Source: Buteo buteo
Lineage: Eukaryota; Chordata; Aves; Accipitriformes; Accipitridae
Length of the DNA stretch: 64,000 nt
NCBI RefSeq assembly: GCF_964188355.1
Contig: NC_134171.1
Span: forward strand, 83,899,303-83,963,302
Direction: 5' to 3'
Every line of letters starts with the position of its first letter. Position 1 is the first letter of the stretch. The translations under genes and the position numbers were made by a program. Below, piece by piece: positions 39,817 through 52,300 of the stretch. Below the pieces are notes generated by a model. The model worked only from the letters and a program-made list of their open reading frames with translations. It was not told the origin of the DNA and ran no database searches.

Positions 39817-39822
39817 TTTATT
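39817..39822 (-). terminator. Candidate SDAD1 poly(A) signal
   Basis: A minus-strand AATAAA lies about 490 bp beyond the SDAD1 stop codon. A second minus-strand AATAAA is at 39729-39734. Either would end the transcript well before the NAAA promoter. Which is used cannot be decided without transcript data. Confidence 0.35.
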
Positions 39823-40310
39823 ATTATTAAACACGTAGAAAACAGCCACTTAGGAAATGGCTTAGTCTGTAAAAACATATCCATAAGACAGGCACAGATG
39901 TTATATACACATACTTTATAGACTGAGCCGGAATATTCTTTTTCTTTCCAATTACCTATTCTGGAATTGCTTCAAGTAAAATATTTTTACAATAAGGTTT
40001 TATGTTTTAAAACTTACAAATACAAAACCAGCTCTAAGTTATACTCAATAAAAGATAATTGCCTGCTACCCTAGAATGTTTAAGAAAAATAAAAAAATCA
40101 AAATCCTACAAGGATTAAGGCCTCTTCTGTCTGTCCTATAGATACAATATCCAACAGCTTGGAAGTGTTCAGTGTGTAATTCTGAACAGAATAGAGATAA
40201 ATCCATAAGGCATTTCAGTCCCTGTTTTCCTTCAGGATAGTGGTGGGTGGAAATAAGCATTTCTAGGGCTATTTTTTCAAGGGTGATCATTTCTCTCCAT
40301 TACTGTTTCG

Positions 40311-43300
40311 TTATTTCAGCAGCCGTCTTCTCTTTTTCAGAAGTGCATCTCGAAGAGCCAGCTAAGTATGAAACAAGAGTGCAGTATTCAGGTAAGAAGA
40401 ATATTAATTAAAGAGACAACAACATTATCACATTAACAACCCCCTTCAATTTGTTCAGTCTAGCTTTGAGGTACATAGGATTAAATGGCATTGTTTGAAA
40501 GAGTATTACAAAGCTTCCTTTCAAGGGGGGAAGAAGGGATGCTGCAATTTTTACAAGTGCCAAATCACTCTAAAGAGATTTTGTTGTTTATTTCAGACAT
40601 GTTTTAGTTGGTAAGGGGATCTTAGCTCTGGACTATAGACGAGTCCATTTTATTCCACCACCAAAGAGGACAGCAGAACAGAGTATCCTCCAACTACGGT
40701 ACTCCAACCCACTTTTACCAGTTATTTCCAAATGATGGTCAACGGAACTGATGCTGTGGCATAACTTTAGTGAAAAACATATGAAAAAAATTCTTCTTTC
40801 ACTTTTTAGCTGGTACATTTAAAGTTGAAACATTAATCGGGAATAAAGACTGAAACGATTCAAGACAGCTTTTTCTAAAAAGTGAGCCAAATATAAGAAT
40901 CATTGTAAACAGCAGTTTCCTAGAAGTGCCTGGATTGTTTGTTTGCAACCTTTTTTGTGCGTTTTGAGAGCTGGGTTGATGTGGTCAGCCTTATTTGGTG
41001 TGAGGCAGAATGATAGCAATTAAAAAGACTACAGAGAATGTTAAGTCCAAGTCTTCCTATTTAACAGAAACACTTAAGACATGTTCTCTCTATTGAATCT
41101 ATAAACAGTTTCAGTCTTGCTGCTTAGCAACTCACAAACGAGGGTTTGTAAAAGAAGCATGCGAGTGCACTCTAGCACAAGACAGAACCTAGCAAGAAAA
41201 CACAAAAATTTATACCACACAAAACCAAGACCCCTGCATAATTGGATTACTCTAAAAGTTTTTCTTGGAACATGTTCAAAGGGATTCAACTTTATAACAC
41301 CCTGTAAAGCCCTAGACTGGCCATCTGCCAGGTTAGATAAAAGGGTTTTAAGGCAGATTTTTGTTGTTAGCACAGACCTACCCTGCCAAGGTGAAATACA
41401 GCAAAGCAAGGCAATATGCCTACACCGATGCTCTGGCAACAGCTGCCACACACAGCTCAGTGATTATCCCCAGCTGAGGTTTATCACAGGAGCAGGGGGG
41501 CTCCCTGTCCACACTCCATTCTTGCCGGCTCATCTAACCGCAGTCACCTGGGGGAGCCACATGGGCTCCCTGCCCAATGCCTTCAGGAACAAAGTCATGC
41601 CCTGAATCTTCTGCCTTGCCTTTTAGATATCCCTTCAGCTACCCTTGGCACAGCTGCCTGCAGGAACACACAGTAACTGGACTGCCAAATACATGTTTGT
41701 AGCTTGTATACCCTTTCATGAGGGCTGTGGCCAAGCTTATAGCTGAGGAAGCGCAGAAGGCAAGGGCTTCACCGCTGAGAGCGGCGTATTGTGAAACTAC
41801 TGTCACAGGCTAAACTGAAGCCTTTTTTTTTTTCCCTAAACAGTTTCAAATAGGTAATAAATACCATTTATGTCTGTGCTTTAAGTACATTTGTGACAAG
41901 CTATTAGGTGACATCAAGGGCAGGACAGACGAGTCCATAATATGACAGTAACAGGAGAAAGGTCAAAGAAGGAATATGGAGAGTGAAGAAACACACTAAG
42001 AGCTTGTCATGAAAAACAGCTCCTCCATGTCAGGGAAACGCTTCTTCTATCACAGGATTATAGGCAGAATCCTAACATGATCTTTAATTTATATAAAGGA
42101 AAACAAACCACATAATCATTGCCTTCCTAACCTACACATGACTCTGCAACAGGGCTTGGTCCTTGATGCATATTAAGGAGACCAACAAAAGTATTCTTCG
42201 CCACCACGATCTCTGATATACCTCCTCTGGGGTAGGATTCAAGGGAAGCCACCTAGCCCACAGTCCTTTCCAGCTACTAAATCATCAAAGTGAACAGCAA
42301 CAACTTAGGGCACAGGATAGACAGCACTTCACCTGCATTATAACTCTACTGCTCAGACTGCCCCATCTATTTTCAGCATTAAATATTACCTGTTTTTCCC
42401 TGAAAGAACGCTTATTTTTTGTCCGGACACTATGGCTATATCTCATCATCATGAAGTTCTTGTGCTTTTTCTTTTCTTTGTTGGAAGAGCTGGCAAATGG
42501 GTTAATTCTTGTTTTCTTTTTCACAAATTCTTTTCTGTCTGTTTTTCCAGCCTAGAAGAGACAATGTAATATAACAATAGGGCATCATTTTCCTTTCCCT
42601 ACAGTTAACATCAGCTGCTGAAGGTGACAGGTTCTGTGGCAGTAACAATAAATCCAGGTTCAGGATGACTTTCTATGTATGTTACATGCATTCTTCCATG
42701 CTGGCTCTATTTCTTAAGTCACACTGAAAACTGGGTGTGTCTATTTTCATCATCACCTGTGACCAGCAAGAGGCTGTTTATTTGTTACAGCCAAGATGCA
42801 ACAGCAAAAAACTAGACAAAACATTTCTCAAAATACAGATGGTAGCTTGGCACCCATCTTACAGATGCAACCCCACCACCTCCTCCTTCTGCAGGAGACA
42901 AAAAAAACCCAAACCCAAATCTAGAAAAACAGAGCATATGAAATAGCCCCATTCCTCACCATTGCAGTTGCCAGCCTGGTCTCCTTGTCTGATTTAGGCT
43001 TCTTATGCAGATGTTCAATATCTCTGAGTGAAAGCAACTCTCCCCTACACACACAAAAATCCAACAAAAGGCCATCATACACAAAACTTCATCTGGCAAG
43101 AAAAACAATATGCCCTCTTGACCCGTTGTCTCTCACCCATCTCTTACGCCATTGTCTTCCTATAAACTTTCACACAAGCGCTTCTTGTTCTCTCTCTCAG
43201 GCTAATCCTCATGCTTGGGACAACCCTTACAGAAGTCTTTCAGTACTGTTTTTCAAGTCCTGCTTTATCCACAAAGTTTAAGGAACTCTGGAGATATAAC

Positions 43301-46300
43301 CATGCAACTACTGCTACAAATAAACCCCACATGCCCATTGGTCTGAACAAGCAAAACAGTCTCAGTTTCCATCGTCCCCTCTTGTCTTTTCTCCCAGGTA
43401 TAAACAAATCCCGTGGGCCAGGATCCATTCTAGGCTGCGTGGCTGTTTGCCACCTGTCGCCAGCAGACACTGAACAACAACAGAGCTCTGTGCCCTGCTG
43501 GCATTAAAAGCTGTATCAACAAATTATAGGGAAGAGAAAGCACGCATTAATAGTCCATATCCTACCTTCCCTCCTCCTCATCATCATCTATTTCAATATT
43601 TTTCCTCTTTGCAGCTTTGCCAGGTGCAGAATTAAGTTCTTTGGAAAGCTGGGCAAGGCGTATTTTGTGGAAGTCTTCTTGAGTTAGCAGCCTGCTTGTA
43701 CTGACTGCTGCAGCTTTGGCTTTTCGTTCCTCTATGGGCATGCTTTTCACCTTCTCCGCCTTTTGAAGAAAGTACAAAAGAAGAATCATCTAGAGCTTTG
43801 CAAACCACTTCTATGCTGCAATCCATGACCCTTGCCTCGCAAATACCAACATGGGGCAATATTGTTGGGAAATGCTACAACCAGGTGTTTGGATTTTCAT
43901 AGTCTTATATCTAACATCTAGTATGAGAATAAAGAAGCACACCTACTCCGTATTTCAGAGTGAATAAAAGCACTCCTGTAAACACCATTTATTTTGAAGG
44001 AATTCCTTTGAAGGAATTTAGCACTGGGCCAGAAATCCCCCATCTCTGCTCCTCACCCTAACACCACACATATTTCAGCACAAGTAATACTTCAACCTCA
44101 TTGATTCTGGTCAATTTACTGCTCAGCCCTGTATAGTTAATTTATGAGCAGACGCATGAAGGTACAGAGCAAGAGAATCTGGTCCGCTATTAACAAAACT
44201 GATTTGTATTTGGGGTAGAAGACACTTGGAACTCACTACTTCTTGCTGCTCCTCATCTGAGGAGTGATGCACATCAATCCATTCTCCATCTTCATTATCT
44301 TCTTCCTCGCTCAGACTAGCGCTTTCCCATCCATCTGCTCAGGGGAAGAAATGCACAGAGCTGTTAATACAGATTCAGCTTAAGTGCTTCAGTTTTAAAT
44401 AATTTAAGATTGGATTACAAGCTCTCACTGTCTTTCATTACCTATCTAACTGCATTTATGCCGGGGACATGCTTACCAAACAGGCAAGCTGTAGGGTCTC
44501 GGTATCCCAGCCTTAGAACTACATAGACATTACAAAGACATAAGATACTTCATACGTCTGATGACTATGTGTAATGATTTTTAGAAGACATCCACAGTTG
44601 AACAGACCAGCAGCTCCCATGCTTTCCCACTGGCAAGTTCAACTACCAAATTCCGTCTGGCTTACAACTGATTCAGAGCTGTGCAAAAAAACTAAGCTTG
44701 GATTTTTAGTATGCCCACATCACATGCACATTCAGTTACAGACACCAATTTTTGTAGTGATAACTGCATATGGCAGTGTGAGGTCTTGGAAAACACACGC
44801 ACACCCCCCTCCAACAGACCACTGAAAACAGCTGGTGTATTTTGTCATTACAGTGAGCTGCAGCCACCTTAATACATTTATTTATTATGAGCTTTCAACA
44901 AACCTGGAACAACAGTGACCTGAGCCTTTACAGGAAATGCATTTATGTACACCTCATTCACTCCAAACCAAGGCAAGCACAGAAAATACCCAAAGCAGTT
45001 TGCAACAAGTCAGTGTCTCAGCCAGCTGTACCATAATGCTACGCTTTGCAAAGCTTAACTCTCACCTGAAGTTAAAGATCCTCAAAACAAAGTGCATTTG
45101 GGACAGTTGCTGAATACAGGTGGTAATCCTTATTACACTGTTCAGTAATGGTGTTCCCTGCTCCCTGCCATCTAAGCCAAGGAGGGAAGCAATGCAATGC
45201 AATTTATAGCCAAGTTACTCTCTACCATATATGCATTGCTGCTCTTCACCGTTGTTCGAACTGACTCATGTACTAAAGTTATCAGCTTCAGAAGCCAAAG
45301 CAGATTGTTATACTAATCGCTGCATTCACATACATAAGAAACATGACGCTATGCTGGAGGAATGAACTCCTCCACTGCTATACCTCCAATGCCCTCAGGC
45401 TTGATTTGCCAAACTCTTCTGGCTTGATTTTCAAGTCCCTCCCCATCTTTTTTTTCCTGATTAAGGCAGGAGTTCCAGGTTGTGTGGAGCATTTACACAG
45501 GAAGTGAATTACAGAAGCCAAATACTATTTCAAAGTACTATTTCAGTGTTTTATAATACACAACAAAAACTTTTCTTTAGTAATATCTGAACACATCAAG
45601 TTTCATAGCCGTACAATGTCTGTCCTTCTGCTTTTTCATCCCTCAGTGTCTATCATACAAAGCAACATACAGTAACAAACTACACTTACTCAGAGATAGT
45701 ATCAGTGCTTCTTAATGGACAAATACAGACATGTGCGAGCCATGCAGCATGTGACAGCAGCAAATGAAATGTGCAAACAGCAAGCTTAATGTCCGAATAA
45801 AATCTTAGTGACAATGATGCTCAAAATAGAAGTGGTAAAATAAAAAAAGAAAAAAAAAGGCCAACCTTCCTCTTGGGTTCCTCCCTTTTCCTTTTGACTC
45901 TCAACATCCAAAACTTCTGCTCCTGGAATATAATCTTTGGCATCCAGTTCTCCATATTCATGAATCCTGGCTTCCGACGAGGCCTCAGTAGGCTTACCCT
46001 GTAAGTTAACAAAATACATGTTAAGCAGGCTGCTATTTAAATGTCCACAAATCCATGAAAAAATTTTGGGGAGAGAAGAGTGCGAGTGGGAAAGATAAAT
46101 TCTGCCTGATAAAATAAGAAGAAATCTTGAATTACTAAAAAGTTGAACAAGCTCTAGAAATATAGGCAAGGTTCTGTAGCATGATCCTTCTGTCAATGAG
46201 TTTGATAAATTTGAACTAAGAAAATCTTGAAATCAAAGCGCACCACATAAAAAGGCAGCAAGGGAGCAGGCAGAGGAAGAAGGCAGGTGTGATTCCACCT

Positions 46301-49300
46301 CATTCTGAAGAGGCTACAAGACCAGTTCTCATCATTTTTGAGCACATGAGCCTATGTTTATGGTGAATGCAATGCACATGAAATAACACTTGCCCTGAAT
46401 TTCTTCTGCAGCATCTCTGGATTCAGAGAACGGAAAAGGTGTATCAAAGTTCTTGCAGCCATCATCACATCTACCCAGAAAAATAAAAAGGAGAGTCAGG
46501 AATAAGTACAGAAAAGCATAATTCTGAGCAAAATGAAAGCCCACTCCAATAGTCAGTATTTACAGCCTGCTCATGCCTTTTTCTGAAGTTATAGCTCCCT
46601 CCGGTTTCTCCAATGCAGGATGCAGCTCTTCCTTAGGGCTAAATCGCCCTAACTACCCTTGACTGTTTTGTCTCCTATGTATATACACCCCAAATACAGA
46701 GAAATGCAACACACATATTGAAAATGATACCTCTCAGCTCACATAAAAAACAATTAAGACATCACTATTGTGAAGGCGGTAACAATGGAGGACCAGATGA
46801 TAGAGGAGAATAAAGATTTAAAAGCCATATCCATGTAATACACTTACTTTTATTTTTATGATTCTTGTACTGAACGAGGTCTTGGAGCAGATCTTCAGTC
46901 ATGGCTAATGGACATCTCGCAGTGATTTCTTTTATTGCATTGATTCTAAAAAATTGGAAGTGAATTATATTCTGAACACCACAGTTGAGAGGCACTCCCA
47001 CTGGCCCAGTAATAGACTTAATTATCTAGAATTTGAAGAACCTTATACAACATTTAATGTAACAGAGGAGAACATCACAAGGAGCTCTCCGTGCCATGGT
47101 TCTCCAAAACCCTCCAAAATCTTTGGCCCATATTCTACTACCCAGCCATTATTTTGTCTGATCCTAGGCCTCAGGAGTCCGCAACTGAAGTCTGGGTCCA
47201 GGCAGACAGGAAAAGTAGTCAACCACCAGGCCAAGAAAAAAAAATTTTAAAAAAAATCAAGAAACAGTTCTGGAAGCAACAATGAGCAGGCTAGGGACAG
47301 GATAACAGAAGTCCGCAGGCTCACACAAGTTCCCTTTTAAACCATCTTCATGCACACACTTAGTATGCTAAATACTTGGATTAAAACCATGCCAAGAGGA
47401 AAAGGAATAGCTCACAAAATATTCACAGCGTGTCTACTACACACAATAGTCTGCCCCTGTTGAGTGCTTCAAAGACAGTTCAGCTCTCTCCTACATTTAC
47501 CGATCATTCTCTACTGCACTTACATTAGAGCTTTCACACATACCTCTCCTGACTAGTCAACCAAAGTACACTGCAGTCACTAAAAGCAACATTTAAATTT
47601 CTTGTCAGTAGTGAAACTTCATCCACAAAACATTTAAGTTAAGAGTCCTGAACTATGCTGCTAGCCACTCACTGAGTATATACAAATATATTCATTCATA
47701 GCCAAGAGGTCTGCCCTCAAAGTAGAAATAACAATAACCAGGAAGGCTGAAAACTACAAGGCCAAACTAGAAAGCAAAAAAGCCCACACCATCACGAAAT
47801 CCAGAAGAGTTAAGTCACAGCACTGAGCACAGAAACCCATCATTCCAGGGAATTTAAAACACTGCCAAAAATAGGGAAAGTTTATGCTGAGATACTGTCC
47901 TAACTTGTTTTTATTCAAGCAGGTTCTTGAAAGGGTAGTATGAATGACAGGACTAAGCTGCAGGTGGTTTAAAAAAAGAAAAATATTTGTCCACAGTGAA
48001 AGAGGTTTGCAGTTTTTCTAAGATTCTTTACCCACCCCACGGTCATGACCTCCCCAGAATTCTTGTCAGTGACAAAGTTGTTGGCAATGGTCATTAACAC
48101 TGACTGGATAATCTGAAAATAAGAAAAAAGGTTATATAAACTTAATGCATACTTAATAAAATGGTAAAAATGATTACACGTTATTAACAGACAACAGAGC
48201 CCTTTTCACAGAAAGATAGAGCTCAGGACTTGTCACTATAGCCTGCAAATATTTTCTAGACACAAATTCTCTTGCAGAAATTAAGGCAGCAGACATAGTT
48301 GGTTTTTTTTCATACCCTTTATACAGAACAATCCCTTGCAAGTTGCAGAAGTAGCCAAAATTACCATAACCTTATAAAGACAAAGGGTTTGACCAGATTC
48401 CCTTTTCCCCCCTCCTCATGAAAGCACTTGGTTGTATTTCCATGCTGGCCTGCTGTCTGCTTTTAACATCACCAGATATAGCTGGGTACTGACCTCAGGT
48501 GGTACCAGCTGATGTGAAGCCTGTGCAGCAAACAGAAGAATCTTTGTCACTTCTGGAAGAAAAGAAGAGTGGGAAGAAGATGCCAAAGTGTATTGCTGCA
48601 GCTTACTCTAGCCAATGAACACATCCACCAACACAGCTAACTCAACAAGCTGCTCACTCTAAGTCTCAAAACCATTTCAGTCTGAGGTTATTTGGGACAA
48701 CTATTTCTCCTCTCCCACCAAGCATTAGGAACTCATCTGGTCTCCACCCCAGCAGCACTGCAGGCCCTTAACAGCCAGCTAAGACAAAAAGAAATGCTCT
48801 AGAACTAAAGTGAAACACCAGTAAAACAAAGGAGCCAAAGGGAGTCATGCTTTGCTCAACTAGTCAGGATTTGCAAAGAACTAGGGGCTCAGAAGATTTG
48901 CTTATTCCACTGCTAGAGTTCCTCAAATGCTCAGCTAAGGAGCACTGAGCGCGCACAGCTTCCATAAAAGTCGAAAGGGCTTTACACTTCTGTAAGTCAG
49001 GGCCTTTTACCTCCTTCATCCACACTCTCTGGACTACTCATTTCCTACTACCTGCTAAGCTACTGCTACTTACTCATTTACAGCACCACTTCTAAGAACT
49101 GACTGTACGTGTGACACAACGGACCAGCAGTGTTACCTACTAGTAGCTACTTACCTCTCTGATGGGGCTGTAGGAATCTCTGAATGAAGGGGTAGTAATT
49201 AAAAAGAAAAAGCTGCAAGAAAGAAGTTGTAACAGATTAGCTTCTTGTCTTTTAACTTGAGATCACCTTCATATGCAGATACACCGTAAAACCATCAACG

Positions 49301-52300
49301 ATCCTATATAGCGTGCTCTCCAAATGCCTTGGACTTTACTGCATGACGCATTCTCCTGCCTTGAGTCTGATATATGTGGAGATGAGGAAATGATTTGTAC
49401 AAAGGATATAAAAGGCTCAATCCCAAACTCTGTGAAATCCAGAGTGGTTCTTGTCAGACTGCACAGAATTCAAATTAGGGCACTCTGCTGCATCATCCTA
49501 CAACGTGCTGCTTCCCTTTGCCATGAGGACACAATCTTATCTCCCAAAACGGAAATAGACTCCAGTAATTTTGATCACACTGTGGCTGTACCTCAGAAAA
49601 TGCTGTTGATCAGCGATTGCTGGACTCCTTTGAAAAGCCTTTCTCCTTTGAAGAACCTCCCAGGAGCACACAGGTCTTGAAAAACACATGTTCTCCTCTA
49701 TCTGTTAGAGACAACTCAGCTATTCCAGACCAACAAGTTTTCTCTAGCAGAGCTCGCTTAGTACCGCACAAGTCTATGCCACTGTGCCATGCCATGACGC
49801 CCACTGGCAACTACGTGACCATACATCTGCACTTTTCAACATAGAGGCAAATTAAACCTCATCTTCCAGAGGCACAAGGCCAGAGCATGCCACCACCCAA
49901 ACGAGGCTTGCTACCATCAGACCATTAGAAAATTATGAGAATATGTACCTCATGTATTCCAACTAGCCTAGATATTAGGTCCATGAGCATCATCTTCACT
50001 TCAAATCGCTCCTTACAGTTCTCCAGCTGCTTCAGCAGTTTCTCTGCAAAGTCTAGAAGACACAATAACAGATTTGTGGTAGACTTAAAGAGCATAATGC
50101 AGAACTTAGCTGGGATTAGTTTAAAAAAGGCAGTTAGATTTGTTTTTTTCTTTTAAGCCCCAGTGCCCTTGCACAGAAGAAATTCAAGGTGGCCAGAGCA
50201 CTTCTCTCAATGGGTTATTTTTCTTCTTACAAGCCTAGGTCTAAAACTGTGCACAGGTTCAGCAGTGGGGAAAACGCGCAGAAGTTCCATAACATCATAA
50301 GCACAGGGTCAGTATTTAAAGCTAGATTTTAGATACATTTTGGGTTGATCTGAAAAACAAAATCCCCAGAGGTTCACTAGATCAGACTAAGACCAAGTTG
50401 CATGATATTAGACAAACATCAGACATCAGACTAGTAACAGAAATACATTTTTGAAGGGGGTAAGCAAAAGAAGCGATATACTAATAGATAAACTAATCCC
50501 CATTCACCAAATTATGGCCTGCGCACATACAAGAAAGAGGTTGAGAGCCACATCCTATCTGTAGCAACCTGAAGCAGATGATGTAATATTGCTCCTTCCT
50601 TGTCTGACCATCTACGTATGTTCCACTACAGTAAGCACAACAGGACTGATCTCAGTTTTCTGAAGTGCTATCAAACTCTAGGATAAAGCACACTGCAAGT
50701 ATCACATTGTCACATTTGTATCTACTTGTCACTTTAATTCTCCTTGCAGAGTTGCATCTAAGCTTCAGTGTCTGGGATTAACACATAACTTGAAAAAAGA
50801 CAAAATACAATGCATGCTTACCTTGGGGATCATGAATCAAGTGAATAGCAGAAAAGTTGAACACCTCTGGTTTGCTCTTCTTCTTCTGTTTCTGCATGGC
50901 AAAGAGAGTAAGAAAGTCTTTTTCTCTCCATTGAAAAGCTGCAAGTGCTTCAGTTTCAGGCTGCTGTTAAAAGCTGCTATTTGCCATTCTTCTCTTCAAA
51001 AAGAGGCACTTAGATTTAACAAGTAAACTATCACTCTTTTCAACTGCGTAGGGTTTTCTGCCACCTGACTTAAGAGGCAACAGGAGCTGCATTAAAAAGC
51101 TACTTATCAAGACACCACATACTTTAAAGCAGGGGACCACACAAAGGGTACCCAGAGCAGAACTAATCCACAACCTAGATTAAGTCTGTTTCAGAACAGC
51201 TCTCTTCCAAGCAAACATGGCATACGCCTGGCCAACGGACACTAGAACACTTGAAGACCTTTACCTAGAAGGGATGACAAAACGTAGCTAAGTCAACAGG
51301 GGCAACAACAAGATTTCTGCACTTGAAGGATTAAGCTAAAACGGTGGCAAGTCAGGCGCCACCCTCCTCACCTTGAGGACCTTCATTGCTTTTTCCAGTT
51401 TCTTCTTGCGCTTGGTGGTTTTCTTGTTAGTTGCATACCGCATCATCAGATCTCTGGCTGTGGGAACATCGTCCTTGAGAAAGAATGCAAGGAAAACAAG
51501 ACTCAGGTGATATCAGGCTTCAAATGGGAGTCAGAGAAACAAACAGTATCAATGTTTTCAGGATCATGCACTATATTTGAAAATTCTCCCTCTTCCTAAG
51601 TTTCATCATAAAAAAATACTAGCATTTAAAATACCAATTCCATAAAAGTAGCCACACACCTACATGCAATAGAGATCACAAACACTTAACAGCATATCAA
51701 CGCAGTAGTTTTTACAGCTGGTTAATTAGAGAGTATTGTTCAATCACAGACAAATATTGATATCCTGTATTAGGAGGTTCTAGACTGAAATCCTGCTAGG
51801 TTATCAGCCTTCTCCAAGTAACTGAGTTACGTTCATTTGTACACAAAGGGGAAGTGGAGCACAAAAGGGAAAACTGAAGACAAAACGGACAGCTAAAAAA
51901 TTAAACCAGCTTCGAATACACCAGGTGAAAGCCTCTTCCCACAACTCTACAATACACATCTAGCAATTCACATCTTCACGAGCCAGACTGACCAGCCCCT
52001 GCTTAGGTCTTCAAAGTGAATTGCATCCTTCACAAGGAGAAAAGGAAAGCAAAGGAGCTCTTAGCATTAGCCTTTAGACAGACAGCAAAGGCATCCTGCT
52101 ATCAGTTGGGGTCAGCTGTCAAAAACACTAAACTTTTTTGTGAAGCGCAGAAACATCTAGAAGAAAAAAGATGGAAAACTAAGTAACACAGAAGCAGACA
52201 GATGGCAGAGCCAGGGTCACTAGGATGACAGACCAATTAAGAGTTTGAAGAACGGAGAGGAAAAGATTTAATCACAACACCCACCTCAGATTCTGAGTCG

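Larger units (their letters stand above)
38082..40310. other. Spacer between NAAA start and SDAD1 stop
   Basis: About 2.2 kb. The right-hand part is the SDAD1 3' UTR and flank; the left-hand part is the NAAA CpG island. The middle (about 38.5-39.7 kb) is ordinary AT-rich sequence in which I see no gene. Both neighbours run leftward, so SDAD1 transcription must end before the NAAA promoter within roughly 1.5 kb. Confidence 0.6.

Noticed and set aside
42235..42295. Possible second CR1 3' fragment (phrase resembling CCTAGNCC...TCCTTTCCAGCTAC)
   Set aside because: Similarity is too short and lacks the diagnostic ATTCTATG terminal repeats.
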